Shown here: piece by piece, positions 23,903 to 36,959 of the stretch | Layout: every line of letters starts with the position of its first letter | Numbering within the stretch: the first letter of the stretch is position 1 | NCBI GenBank assembly: GCA_973895155.1 | Contig: OZ316893.1 | Location: 14,384,001 to 14,448,000, forward strand | Direction of reading: 5' to 3' | From: Marsupella aquatica | Lineage: Eukaryota; Marchantiophyta | Length of the DNA stretch: 64,000 nucleotides | The notes under the pieces: model-generated | What the model saw: only the letters and a program-made list of their open reading frames with translations | Told to the model about the DNA's origin: nothing | Database searches by the model: none | Position numbers and translations under genes: made by a program

Positions 23903-25705
23903 GGTGTCCACTGGGAAGAAGAAGAAAGTAACCCACATGAGGATCACGAGAGAGCTGGTGCCTGCCATTCCAACCCAGGAGGGGGAGAGGCGGGGAACAG
24001 AGAGAGCAATCGAAGGGACCGAGAACGAAACCATTTGATATTATAATAGCAAGGTACAAGCTACATCCTGTAATGAGTGGGGAGGAGGGACAAGCTTGGA
24101 TAGCAGCAACATGGAAACGAGGGGAAGGGAGGTTCCTGGGAGGAGCATGACTTACTGCCGGACGTCCTGCTCGCCTATGGCTGCCCGCCCCGACACTCCT
24201 CCAAAAGCAGACAGGTTTTCTGGATTGGCTGATTGGTAGGGTCTCTAATGCAAGGATATGCTGGGCAGAAGTACCATAGTTAATCAATATAACCTCACCA
24301 CAAATTTGGCACTCAGTGGACACATCGTTTGAGCCGCGGGCAGTAAAATAATGTGGACAATAGTGAGAAGTGCAATCTCTTCTCTCCTTATGGGTATGGT
24401 GGGGGGGGGGGCAGAGTTACCATAGTAGTTTCAGGATTCACTAGATGGGTAGTGCGCTGACTGTAAGTAGAATGATGGTGACGAGTGAGGGCAAGCTTTT
24501 GATGTTTTGCCTCGATCGCCACGTTTTAGTGAAGGAGTAGTAGCATAAAAGGCGACAAAGGTAGCAAACCAGTCACCCAGCCTCCGGCGGCGGGACAAGG
24601 AAGTCATAGTTGGCACCTCTATACACCGTCATACTCGATGTTCCTCGCTGAGCGGTAGGAAGATCCTGAGGTGTGCCATATTTATGTCGTCTTCGTCATT
24701 TGCTTCATTTTGCTGCCTCGACGAAACCTTTCTCGTTTCCATCCAAAAAGATTGCACACCAAGAGCGGATCATATTCTGTAGAGTAAAATTTTCCAGTCC
24801 ATATTTATTGAAGTCGGAATTTATTACTAAAGATAGAACAATTTCAACTATTGATTTGTACGTCCGAATGAGTTTTCCACGATATTAGCCGTTCCGTATC
24901 CTTCTCTGTATCACTGTAGGAGAGACTTCATTATCGAGGATTGTACCCATTCACACCAACTGAAACTCAATTGTTCTCGATTACGTCGTTTATTTATCCC
25001 CAATCATTTTTCCCACATGATAAACACCCATTCATACCGGATGTGATGACAAACGCTCATATCAGTTTGCCAACACCTAAAATACTTTTGAAAGACGCGC
25101 ACTCAGGCTGTACTACAACTCGTCTGGGAGGGGTCGTTCCCTAGCTATGCAATGCAGCAGCTACAGATGCAATCTGTTTGACGGCGACAATTAGTCTGTG
25201 AACGACGTTGCTAAGACCTATAAGACAGCACTAGAAAAACTTGCCATCCTGATCGCTATACATTGCGTTTGAACAGCTACATGTGAATTCACAATCCGTC
25301 CGATACTCTGATGCGTTGGGTTCTAAGAACTTCATCATGACAGGCAGAATGCTGAATCATATTGCAGGATCGAACGTATCCATCAAAAAAGTGGTCGACG
25401 AATCCGAAAGATATATCGAGTTGATTGACCATAAATAATCATTAACAGATTAACGCCTTCATAATGTGTTCTTATATTCGTTCACTCCCATGCCATGTGC
25501 CCTAAATCTAAGGTTCGGGACACCATCTCGCAGCTGCAGGCATCAAGTTCTTTCCGAACTAATCCTAAATCTCATTTTGAAGTCACGACTATTGCCTCCA
25601 GCGTCTTATCGTCTAATTTTTGGATAAGGTAGGGTTCTGCCTGGAAGAAAACTTTCATCCACGCCCTAGTTAAAAAATTGCGGCCAGGCCGGTGAAGGAG
25701 TTTCT
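23903..25705. other. Non-coding; downstream flank of the cyclin gene
   Basis: No gene recognised. An 11-G run lies at 24401-24411. The segment just below 25706 should contain the 3' UTR and poly(A) site of the minus-strand cyclin, but no clear polyadenylation signal could be assigned. Confidence 0.4.
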
Positions 25706-27606
25706 CTATAGCGACTCCATGGTGTATAGATTGTTACATAACTCGTCCAGTCTCCTTTTCTTGAGAGCTGAAGCAGTGACCAAACCCACACTCGGACTAC
25801 CTTCGGGAGACCCGTGAGTACTTTCACTGGCACAGCTCAAAAGAGTTGCTGCCTCCAGGACTCCGACAGGGCTTTGCGGGATCGAAGAGCTGCAAAATGC
25901 CTTCCTTTTAGAAAACTGCCGCAGGAGAGTTGGGTCCATGAGCAAATTTTGTATCAGTTGGCAGCACCGATCGACCGCTACCTGCGAAGACAATCACGGG
26001 GCGAGGGCAATGAGAATTCGAACTTCTTCCTTTCAACGAAACCACAAGGAAGATGGCAATGAAATGTATGGATTATCTCATTGATTCACTTACAATGTCA
26101 ATGGCCATCTCGCAGAAAATCGCCCTATATCCAGCTCCCTGGCCAGGAATTAGTTCATCAAGGGCACACAAGACAGCAGCTGCGGCAATAGCCGAGGGCC
26201 GATATTGGAGGAAACTAACATCTGCAAGGCAGATAGCATGTGAGTTCACAGAAGATTGGGAAAGACAGCGATCTCAAACTAAAACAAAGCCACTGCCTTG
26301 TTGATCATACACCATCGTCCTCGTCACCAAACTTCCTACACCCCTACCTACAAGCTGCATTCCCTGATCCCCTTCCAACACATGCCATAGCAACATGCTG
26401 CGTGCGAATCCAGAAGCTCAATTTGTCCAGGGCGAGGTCCTCACTTGTGAGAGTTCTCGTAATCAGCTCGATGACTCGTTCCAGAAGGGACCTCAATACT
26501 CTATTATCGATACCCAGCCTGTGGAAGTAATAATCTATAAATGAGAACGGGGTGATAGCGCTCATCCGCCATTCTAATGTACTCAATACAAGCAGCTCCA
26601 TCCTTTGGATAGTGCGCGCCTCAAAAATATGTTCGACCTCAACGACCTGTCACAAGAGAATGGGAAAATCAACGTAAGGACAGCGAAAGCAAGTTATACG
26701 TCTCGAAGAACTTGAACATTCAACTTGATGTCCGTGGACAATCTGTACGGCATAGCGAGTCCAAATTAGTCACCTGTAGGTCTAGCAGGAAAGGCACTTC
26801 TGTCTCCTCCATCTTGGCGGCCAAGGACATGCAAGCTACCGAGAGCAGCTGCAGCTTCCAAGATGTCCCTTGCTGCATCAATTCAGATGGGTGAAGTAAG
26901 AAACGGCAATAAAATCCTCGCACGGACCGTTGCGAAGAAAATGAGGCGGCAAGTACTAGAGTGAAGTTGAACATGCGCATACCGGCAATTCATGTCGAGA
27001 GAGGAACCGATCCAAGTAATTTACAGATAGAGCAACCGACAATGGACCAAAGTTGTAGTACGCCTGAACCTGCACGTGAAGATTCGCAATGAACACGGTC
27101 AAGAAATGGTGAACGAAAAGAGTGCAAGCAAGTCACTAGACCTGGTGCATCACCTAATGCCGGGCATCATCAGCTGTGCTAATCAGACAATCACCAGGGC
27201 CAGTCCAGGAAAATCGCTTTGGCTACACTAAATGATCAATGTACTATGCTACAAGCCTTCTTCCTTCATCCCTGGGATCCATATACTTAACAGCTGCAAA
27301 TGGACTGCCCGTGTGCGACAACAGTACCTTCAGCATCCAGCTGATAGCGTTCTGACGAGCTCCAGCATTAAGGCCCGTGCTTTGAAATCTCGCCAAGTAG
27401 TCCGCTTCCGGCATGAGACGACACTCTTTCTCGAGAAGTGCAGATATGGCTTGCTCGTTTTTGACAGGGAAGCCTTGCAAGACGACATTGTAAAGGTCGT
27501 CCACAAGATCCACCTCACCATAACTGCTGCTTTCATCATCCCAGCCACTTCCACTGACCTCTTCGGCACAGAAAAGACTCGGGACACAGTCAATGCCGGG
27601 TGCCAT
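25706..27606 (-). CDS. CYCD: D-type cyclin (six exons, 356 aa)
   Basis: G1 cyclin that activates CDKA-type kinases and targets the retinoblastoma-related protein in the nucleus to release E2F and start S phase. Exons on the minus strand: 27606-27328, 27069-26983, 26872-26774, 26646-26445, 26221-26094, 25981-25706. All introns (110-258 bp) are GT-AG, and the lengths (279, 87, 99, 202, 128, 276) join into one 357-codon frame. The Rb-binding motif LxCxE is LFCAE at residues 11-15. The cyclin box includes [19 protein letters not shown] (exon 2) and [17 protein letters not shown] (exon 3). The C-terminal cyclin fold has [16 protein letters not shown] Ser/Pro/Glu/Thr-rich PEST-like tail ends the protein, as expected for an unstable cyclin. 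The ATG at 27606 sits in GGAGGGATGG and gives the canonical N-terminus. Length and exon phases are normal for plant CYCDs; no lesion is seen. The subgroup within CYCD is not assigned. Confidence 0.95.
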
Positions 27607-28660
27607 CCCTCCCGAGGGTTACCCTCACGCAAACTGCCCAGAACTTCATGAAGCAGCGATAGCCATGATACCGCAGACGTAAACTTCGTGATCTTCCGGA
27701 AAGATACACCGCCAACCTCTTCTTGCAGAAATGGAATTCTCAGTTCTCCATAATTCACTCCTGGGTAATGTAGTAGCACACTGAATATTGTGCAAACGAA
27801 CAGCAGCTCTTTGTGGTGTTAAATTCTATATATGTACAATATACACCCCGGACCTCTAATGTAGGCTCCGTCAAGATGGCGAGCTGAAGGAAAAGAGCCT
27901 GAGAGCTCTACACGTCAAATCTAAGAAGACGATGGCAGCAGGAGGAGCAGCAAGCGCAGTCTAGTACCACACTCACAATCAACAATGCCCACGTGTCTCG
28001 TCTCGACGAGCATATGCAGTAGCACCTGGGCCACCAAGAAATCCAGAGTGAAGCAACCTTACGAACACAAACGAACAAGATGATACGAGCCGCGCGACCT
28101 GTGGACTATACTGTTACTTCCAAGTCGAATGTTAGAAGGAGAGGACCAACACGTTCAGCGTGGAGTTGCCTGGATGGATGGTGTCTGAATGCTACTGAGC
28201 TCGACGACCCACAGGGCTTGATTGCAGTGAGAGGGGAGAGTGAGTCAGTCCCTTATTGTCGAATCAACGCTGTCATTGAACGACAGACAGAATGGAATGA
28301 AGTTGTTGGTCCCACAGGTGCTGAAGAATGCGGCACACTAGTCGGCGTCGTAGAAGCCAATGTGGAGAGAAGAATTGCTCCTGCACGGAGAGGAGCTCGA
28401 GCTCGAGCTCGGCCACAATATTCTTGGTCGATGGGTGCTGTGAGTGTGAGATCAACAACACTCCGAGTACATTCCCCGAGTTGCTATCGTTCGTTGTGGT
28501 CGATGGTTGGTGAGCATGGAGGGAGAAGGGAGGGAGGGAGACAGAGAGAGAGGGAATGGAGGAGAGATGGAGGAAGAAAGAATGGAGAAGTCGGGGAGAG
28601 ACGAGAAGAAGAAGACTAGAACATACGAAGGGGTGTGGATATTTTAAGAGGGAGGGAATT
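27607..28660 (-). promoter_or_regulatory. Probable 5' leader and promoter of CYCD
   Basis: On the minus strand a pyrimidine-rich block (complement of 28516-28619, CT/CTT runs) lies about 0.9-1.0 kb upstream of the cyclin ATG. A TATA-like TTAAAATAT sits about 20 bp further upstream (28638-28647). Long CT-rich leaders are common in plant cell-cycle genes. The start site and any leader intron are inferred only. The long plus-strand open frame across this region (28080-28619) is judged a shadow. Confidence 0.3.
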
Positions 28661-29261
28661 CTCCCCTGGTTTTGCTCTAAACCGTTCCCCACAACTCTCA
28701 CCTTTTTTATTCATTACGATAACAATAACAATAATAATAATCACAGCTGCCCAATTTTTCTTTTTCCTCTTTTTATGTTCCCTCCCTCGCTCGCTACAGG
28801 AGCTCCAAGCCCACCTGTCCATCCCATGCCATGCGGCCTTGGGGCCCCATCATTACATCGCACATCACACGGGCAGGGGGCTCGGGCCATCGAGGGTTTT
28901 GCTCTCTACCCTAGACACACACAGCCCAGACCGCTCGCACTTGTTCTTCACTCGAAGAAGCGTAAACCCTCTGCAGTCAGTCGGTCAGTCAAGTCAGTCA
29001 CACGAGCTGCAGGAGAATTCCGTCTGCCCTTCAATTCTCGCCTGGGTTCCGTTCCGTTCCCGCAGCACGTCTCGTAGTCTCGTACCCGAATTTCTTGAAG
29101 AGTTTTTAAAAGTTTTTTTTTTGGGTCCCGGTTCCCAATATTATCCAGCACTTCTCCGACACCAGCCCGGTACGAGATTACTTACCCCCTTTAGTTACTC
29201 CCTCAACCGGTTGGGCAGTAATTTTCTCTTTTGAGTGAATCTCGTGCATTTTTTCCACTTT
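28661..29261. other. Non-coding stretch
   Basis: Contains a short AAT/AAC-type simple repeat near 28718-28742. No gene recognised; a 199-codon plus-strand frame crosses it but has low-complexity, non-protein-like composition. Confidence 0.4.
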
Positions 29262-30110
29262 ATATTTCAATGGATGGATAGTTCGTTACGAGTCATTGCC
29301 CCTTGGCTACCTGAGTTGGGGGTTATGAGATTTTGGCTCCCCTGTGCCTAAACGTGGGGGTTGTGAAATTTGGACCCCATTGGCAAGCCGGCCTGGAAGG
29401 TAATTTTACACACAATTTTAAATCATAATTACACTAAATTACAGTTTGGGTTTAAGTTTATTAATCCCTGGCCACTTGGGGCCATGGATGTAACTCCCTT
29501 GGGTATCACAACCCATAACAATTCTCCTACACCAGCCCAATATGAGAGTAATTACTCCCTCAACCTCCCTGCACTCCCTTTGCAGGCAACTTTGTTCTTC
29601 CTTAAACCTCTTGTATGTCTTGTTTTCTTTATCTCTCTATGGATATGGATGGTTATGAGCCATTGGCCCTTGGCCAACCTGACTTGGGGTTTATGAGATT
29701 CCCCCCGCCCCCCCTTCCCTGGGTTAGCCCGCGTGGAAGGTTATCCAATTTCATACACAATTTATAAACCATAATATACTCAAAGTACACTCTGGGCTTA
29801 TGTTTGTGAACATTCACATAAGCCCGCAAAGGTCATGGGTTACTCCACACATAAACCGGTACTCTAGTATTCTCTTTATATATTTCTGTGTATGGTTATG
29901 AGCCATGGCACCCTAGCCAGCCTGGCCTCCATGGGTTATGAGATTACAGCCTCCGTGGCTAGCCCGCCTCTAGGGTTTTCCAATTCTAAACACAATTTCC
30001 ATGTCAATAAAAAGTACAGTAGTCCTACATTGGGGGGTTACTCTAGCTAGGAGGCCATGGCTGTAACCCCCATGGGAATTATATCCCATAACTCCCTTTG
30101 GGGCCATAGG
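29262..30110. repeat. Diverged tandem repeat, three units of 235-370 bp
   Basis: Units begin near 29262, 29628 and 29875. Each runs through 'ggttatgagccattg', 'ccttggcca', 'gggttatgagatt', 'gcc(c)gcct(gg)aagg', 'acacaatttta' and 'ccatggatgtaactccc'-type blocks in the same order. The third unit lacks an internal part. There is no coding potential. Confidence 0.7.
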
Positions 30111-30520
30111 TTACCTTTTAGCAAATTTTTTTGGGTTACTGTGTCACAGAGCTCTCTGCCCAAACCTCCACCTGGCCGCCTTCCGGTCACCCGGGCAGAG
30201 AACGACCACGTCGATGACCGGCTGTTGCGCGAGCTCGGTTGACTCTTCGTGGTTCTGAGATGGCCCGGGCCGACCGTGTCAGAGTGGACGCAATGCCGGA
30301 ATGCCCGGTTGCCTCGGGCTGGACAACGGGCTGGTGGCTCGTATGACGAAGGCGGTCAAAGATCCCAGGTTAATCTCTCCCGTTTACCCTGAATATGCAC
30401 TCATTAGCGTTCCCTTCTACGAAAGTACTTTATCCCTAGTTTATCATTACTGTTACCATCTCTCGCAAGGAACCTACAGTAGGCTTCTCCAGCCCTGCCC
30501 GGCATCAAAGTTTTTGCAGC
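30111..30520. other. Non-coding stretch, locally GC-rich
   Basis: The segment 30150-30360 is clearly GC-richer than its surroundings, but no open frame has a recognisable domain. Confidence 0.35.
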
Positions 30521-30691
30521 TGCCCGAGGATCTGCAGCGGGACGATAGACAAAATTCGCACTACCCAAAGAAGAGCACCGATAAACTAAGAGAACCCCAC
30601 TATCAATTTTTGTGTGAATGCCCCCGAGTTTTCCAGCGGGACGATGCAAAATTCGCACTATCCAGTGGAGAGCCCCGATAAACTAAGAGAA
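30521..30691. repeat. Direct duplication, about 73 bp x 2, period about 98
   Basis: Copies at 30521-30595 and 30619-30691 share 'cagcgggacgat', 'aaaattcgcacta' and 'ccgataaactaagagaa' in order. Confidence 0.8.
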
Positions 30692-33360
30692 TAAGACGCT
30701 CGATCAAAAGCCAGAAAGTCAGATTGGGGCAAGGATGGTAGAACCCAATCCGTCTTTGCAGACTGTGTCCTGCTAGCTTGTGGAGCCCAGGACTGCTGGC
30801 CTCAGGTGGAAAAATGCTGGACCTTGATGTCGGGGTGTGTAAAAAGTTGGGCATGATTGTGGATAAAAACTGCATCTGCTGCCAGCTGCCAGCTTGGTCC
30901 AATAGCTATTTTTCTGCAATGTATTTTTTTCCTCATCTCTATTTAAGTTTTAAAAAAATGGGCAGTAAGGCTACTACCTATTAAGAAGTAATGGTGTGTT
31001 ATGTATCATAGCACTGTTATATCAATCACCAAGAATAGTTTGCCCAACAACTCTCAAAAACAAAATTGTATTTGATTATGTATTTATTGAAAACTAAGAG
31101 GAGATCCTTATACCAAACCTTTGCTAAAATAGGATTTCCCAAATATGAGATTTATGGAAGGATCATAAATTTTATTAATTTACTGTTTATTTAAAATTTT
31201 CACCAAAAAATTAAAAGGTTCTGTTTGGGTGCCACAAGAAATTTGAGACCCTGTTTCAATTGATTCTTTGTAGGGCTGCTAGTTTAAGAGCCTCTGCTCA
31301 TACTCCTCATTGTGACAGTATTTTTTGCTTTTTTAAAGCAACAGTATGCAATTGAACACCAAATGGCCACCAACGCAAAGACCAGAGGGGCATAGAGAAA
31401 AAATACCCAAAGGACAACATACACATCAACCAAGAGCCACAGCCCCCAAACCCGAGTGCCCCAAGACACCCAAAACCAGTCTAAGGCTGGAAGCGGATGA
31501 AGGTGCCCAAACACCATCATGAAATGAATCCAAAGCCCAAACAGTAGAAGGTGGTCAATGGTCTCATCCACCCTGATCAGGGGATACAAGTCCAGAACAT
31601 CGACACAACCCTCCTATGTGGGTTACTCGAGAGCTATACCAAGATTTTCAGTTGTGCTCCTAGTAGGATTTTAGTCCTTTTGACATTGGCAGGGACTCGA
31701 GATTCTTTGGCCCTTTCTAAACGTTTCCCTACTTTTCTTCCCTTCACTGGGTCAAGCTTTTGAAACTCGAGATGGGAAATACTATGCAAACTTACGAATC
31801 TGATAATTAATTATGACAAGAGAAATGAAAATCAATTGCTCAAAATAGTAACGCCATTGCCCAATGGGCAATGGGGGAAAACTGAAAACGTGAATTAAAG
31901 TAACCACCCCATTAACTTCAAAGATTTGCAGCACGATCACACAATTAATTCTTGAACCCTAATCTTGCAGAGTAAAAAGTTTTCTACACTAAACACTCTT
32001 AATGACATTTTAGGATCCCAAATGAGTGTTAGCTGGGCAGCCGAGTGAAAGTTCAGGTAGATGGGCAGAAACGGAGGGGTTTCCAAAATCCAGTATCCTG
32101 TAATGGCTTACTGTTGGAATGGATATGTCAGACATTAATCTCGTCTTAAAGTCAGGCTTTAATCTTGAAATTAATTGATTTTACACTCTGCCCAAGAAAC
32201 AATTTCGTGTTCGCCAGATTTCCGCGTTCCTAAAAGCTTTAAACTGTATCACCCTTTAGCCCCATGTTAACTTTCCAGTTTACTTACTACTGGTTTACCC
32301 GTCCTATAACCATTTCTCAAGTTCAATTATTTTGGTGTTTTGTTTTGGGAAGGGTGAAGGAAAACAAAGCAAATTATTCATTAATGTATGATATATTATG
32401 TCACTCTATACCTTGATATACCCAATTGTTCTCTTTGAATCACTGAGTATTATTCAGTGTATCTTATAATATTGTCACATGTTGATATACAATTACTAGA
32501 GCACCCTATCCTAAATCATTGTTATTTTTTTAATGCTAGGCATTTATTTCTATGTCTAAGGTTACAATTAGAATCATAGTTAAGGTTAATCTTAGTTATA
32601 GACTTGATTAGATTACTCATGTTAATACACTATATCCAAAAAATATATTTCCTTGGACAATACAAACACAGGCTCATTGTTATGGGACCAATGATAAATA
32701 GAGCAAATTCCTATTATGGAGAATAAATATAGTTGACAGGTCTAGAATACAATAAAACTCTTGTCTATTCATGTGAAGATGCCCATTCTTGTGTGGGAGC
32801 TTGGAACAGCCCCAAAATCCAAAGTGCCATCCTAGTCAAGAAAAACTTTATGCCTACTACAAATTTGGGCCCGAGTAATAAAGTATTTAACATTGCTATT
32901 GAAAACTGAAAATAATTTATACTGCAAATCTTAAGATTCTTGTATAGTTTTTGAAGTAGAAAAACTAAACCCGGAGAACAACATTTTGGGCTTGGAGAAT
33001 AAGATAAGGACAGTAATATTTCATGGAATCTACAACTATAATAAGGGATGTCTTTTTTTGTCCTTCGTTCCATACAAAAAAGTTTATGGGCGGGAAATAT
33101 CCACAACCGTTGGATTTGATTAGTTATTTTTGCGACCATTGATGAGAGAAATGTACACCCCTATCACATATTTGCTTCCCGCTGCCCCTAATGCCCCGGC
33201 CAATTCCTATGGGCCAGCCCTCCTTTGCACTGACATAGGGCTCGTAAAGAATAATTAGTAATATTTGGCATGAGATTTACGATATAGACCATAAAGCATA
33301 TTGTTTCATGGGTTAAGGAATAGTTTGGTTAGGTCCTGCGCGCACAGGATGGCACTAGGG
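30692..33360. other. Non-coding AT-rich stretch
   Basis: No gene recognised. The sequence is AT-rich with only short open frames. No LTR, inverted repeat or RNA gene seen. Confidence 0.4.
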
Positions 33361-33388
33361 TACAGGTACAGGTACAGGTCAGGTCAGC
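33361..33388. repeat. (ACAGGT)n microsatellite
   Basis: About four hexamer units, the last shortened to 'caggt'. Confidence 0.8.
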
Positions 33389-35810
33389 TAAGAAACTGCG
33401 GTACTGCCCCCTCTGGAAGCAAAGAGCATCCGGTAACAAAGAGTAACGCTCAGTTTCACAGTTTTACCGGATGCCCAGGAGTGGACGCCTCGTGGGCGAC
33501 TCTAATCGTGTGTAATCAAATTAGCTAATTATTCTGTGGCTCCTGCCCCGCTACCCGTTAGTATGCTCATCAATGGGACCGCTCATAGGTGCAGCCTGCC
33601 CGCGGTCCCGCCTCCGTCTTTTCAGGAATCTCTGTCAACTTTTCGGCAGCGCCAGAATTGGCGGAGGCGAATCGGATGGAGGGCGTGGAGGGAGGGCTTG
33701 GGAAAAGTTTTGCGTACCCTCGATAGGGCTAGATGGACCGATGGGCAGCCAAACTACACTTAAGTTAGCAGCGACCCCATATTTAGAGCTGCCCTCAGTT
33801 TCCTTTTTCCGCTGTACAGTGCCCCCCAGAGGCTGCCCCGCTGCCCCGCTGTTCCTCAAAATCTGAATCGCATCTGATTCGCGAGATGCCATGACCATAA
33901 AGGTGATGCCCTGATTGTGATTTTCGTCGCTAATTTGATGATCCGGGCCAGGTCTTTCGGGTACCCCGGGCAGCGATTAACCTGTCAGTCAGCTAAAGCA
34001 AATTATTAAAGGCATCAAGACATGCGCAGAAAATGGTTACAGGACATTATTGAAACCAATCCTTACGGAATCGGACACCGGGTTAGTCAGAAAAGGATGT
34101 GTGCTGCCATCGGGGCAGACCGTCGATTCATTTACATGTCTTACACATGTAATAGGACTGGCAATGGGTAAGGGCACCGTGATTGATAGGAGACATTTAC
34201 TTGATAGGCTTATAAAATGAAAAGTGTTATTTGATGGACCTCTTCAGTGTTCTAGACCATTGATAAACTTAAATTAATGCCTCCAAAACCTCCCAGGATT
34301 GGTTGGAGGGAAAACATATATTGGTTTGGTGGTCCATCAAGTAAATGTCTTTTAGTTTAGAGCACAGACCCAAAATACTCGTGCAGAAGGGCTCCTCTAA
34401 TCGATCACCACCTCCCAAGCATGAAAGTATCAAAAACTTATGATACCAGATATTCATGGCCTATGATTTCATTCTGTGAGCAGTAGACTTAGATTGCAAA
34501 CTGCATGGCATTCCAGTCAAGTTCACGAAGGGTATACAAGCTTCTTGACAATTGATTGCGAGTTTTGGGCTGCCAACAGGATCCCACATGGGGAAAAGGG
34601 TCTGGGGGAACCACCCCAATTATCTTATTACGACTGCAAGGCTTTTGTGGTTTTGGGGTCCCAAAATTACTCTAGTTCCCTGCCGTGCAAAACTTGATCT
34701 ACCACAAATGACAAACCACTTGTTGTGAGGGTCATAAACATTCCTTTGCCCGTGCATTTGACAGTGTGCAAAAATGCTCAAGGCTAGAGTGCGCACAACT
34801 GCACAGACCCACAAATTTGCCTGACCTAAACCCGCAGTTTGCTCAAAAAAAGATTCATTGGAAGAGCCCAATTTCAAAAGGAGAGATTGGTGATCCCACC
34901 ATTATTTGTCCAATCCCTTAACCACACCTGCCCCTATAAAGGCCCCATTCCCTGTCTCACTACTCACCCTAAAAGATGGAGAGTGCTTTGTGGAACACTT
35001 GCCAATAAAAAATGTTTTATTCATCATCTTTTGTGTAGCTTAAAATACATTAGTGACCTGTACATTGTACAATGAGAGTTATAGATAACTCGCATTTGTT
35101 TATAGATGCACTTGTGGTCAATCAATTCATGCAAATCATCAATCTTTACACTGATGACTTGACTCGTTTACATCCATTTACACATCGCGTTTTTGCCCGA
35201 AAATGAACGTCCCGGGCAGCAATCATAGAGGGCAGGGATGGCTCGGTCAGCAATTCCGTGCCTCATCCAGCAAGTGGATCCAAGAAAATCAGTGATGATT
35301 TATTTATCACAGCTTCCAGCTAATAAGATAGGTTCCCCATGCAGTATGTGAGTTGGTCTGACTTCGTGTGATTTGGGTGGTTTTTACTTGTCAGGGGAGG
35401 AAAACCATTATCATGAGCTTCTCACGCTGGTTACAGTAGACTATCCGGGAGCTGCTGCCCCTGCCCCTGCTTTGGCCACAATAGTAGCGGCCGGTCGTAC
35501 AAGTGGGCAGAAATGATTGGCTCACCGGGCAAACGCAGGAGCGGCAAAAACGGGGCAGTTTCGTTTGGCGGCAAAGCAGGACGAAAAAAAGATGCTGTCG
35601 CTATCCGCGACCAGGACCGGGGCTAGCTAAAAGATAATTATCTAGGAACAACCGTAGAAGCGTGAGGGGTTCGCGGACGAACAAAACTCTGTTGCAGCCC
35701 GAGTGTGGCTGCACGACCTTGCACAGCACTTGGCCTACTAAGGTAAGGAAAGTACCCACTGTTCGTTTAGGGCAGGTCGGGCAGGAAAAAGGGAGGGCAA
35801 CGCCGGGTAA
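33389..35810. other. Non-coding stretch
   Basis: Several GC-rich islands (33530-33860, 35440-35660) with unsupported open frames below 100 codons. No domain or splice structure recognised. Confidence 0.4.
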
Positions 35811-35850
35811 GGAGGGGAGGGGAGGGGAGGGGAGGGGAGGGGAGGGGAGG
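35811..35850 (+). repeat. (GGAGG)8 tandem repeat, G-quadruplex candidate
   Basis: Eight uninterrupted GGAGG units, which create G4 runs separated by single A. They are followed by further G-runs up to about 35930. The plus strand has the pattern expected to form G-quadruplexes. Confidence 0.9.
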
Positions 35851-36959
35851 GCAGGATTTTTGTTTGTCAGGTCTGGGCAGGAAAGGGAGGGAAGGAAACG
35901 GGAGGGAAATAGGGAAGCGAAGGGGCAGAGAGCAAGATTTTTTGTTTGGTACTTGCGTCTAAATTTGCATTAGCTTACTTGACTGTAGACTACGCTTGTC
36001 AGGTAATCATTCTCCTTTGCGATTTGGAGTCGATTTGATTGGGTTCCCAAATTTGGAGAAGATAGTTTGGGGGGAAGGTTTGGTGGAAAAGGCACTGTGT
36101 AGGTACAGGGTCGGATTAAACTACTGTAGTTCCGCAAGTTGAGGGAATTGTTTCGCTTTTCTCAATCCTGGCCGTCGATAACACCTAATCGAGGATATTC
36201 AGAGCTCCCAATCTACTAAATTTGAGGACTGGCTCAGCTGAAATCCCTCGAAATTGTATGTACAACAGTAGTAATCGCATGGCTTATCAATCAATTTTAA
36301 GTGATCTGGACTTCTGGAGTGCAAAAAATTGACCTCTCAAAAAAGGTGGGCTGACAAAATAAGCAGGCAGGGGAAATGTGGAGGAAACTTCAGCAGATAG
36401 GTGTGAAATCTGTTGAAATAATTGTGTCATCTGTTAAAATAGGCTGCATACACTTATTTTGGTTTTGTATCACCTAATTACAGGAAAAGTAGAATGAGGA
36501 AACTTTTTGGTGGGGAAGAAGTGAAGTGAAAGTGTGAATACAAGTGAAAGCTAAGCACACACTCTCACTTTCCACCAGCACTTTTTTTTTGCTGCTAGAG
36601 TGCTTCAACTTTATTCATTCTCCCTCTTGTCACATTAGAGAAGTTATCCTCTCATGTTTAAGTAGGATTCCCGTGCCTTCCCTAAACCATCAACTGTACC
36701 TCCCTTCTACTATACATCCCAATTGTAAAACCTTGTCAACATTGATTCTACATTAAAATGGAAAGACCAAAGAGCCCTAGAGTCCCCTACAGTGGCACAA
36801 GAACTGAAGCAGGAAAACTGATGCATTGCAATTAGCAATGGTTCGCAAAGTGTGACTCTATGCAAAGTGTGATGAGAATGATATGCCCACCTAATGTAGG
36901 TGTAATTCTTGTGCATCTCCCAAGCTATCTACTTTACATCCCTCAGATCACTTATCCTT
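35851..36959. other. Non-coding stretch
   Basis: No gene. The segment 36700-36910 is a distant relative of the following satellite units (shared 'ttgtcaacattgattctacattaaaatg', 'gcaaagtgtgat'). Confidence 0.45.

Noticed and set aside
28080-28619. Plus-strand open frame of 179 codons upstream of the cyclin
   Set aside because: It lies antisense to the presumed pyrimidine-rich leader and promoter of CYCD; the Arg/Glu/Gly-rich C-terminal half simply reflects the GA-rich DNA, and no domain is recognisable.
28635-29234. Plus-strand open frame of 199 codons
   Set aside because: Contains homopolymeric Ile/Thr/Phe runs translated from simple repeats and has no conserved motif.
35662-35973. Gly/Arg/Glu-rich plus-strand frame of 103 codons
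   Set aside because: Produced by translation of the (GGAGG)n repeat.
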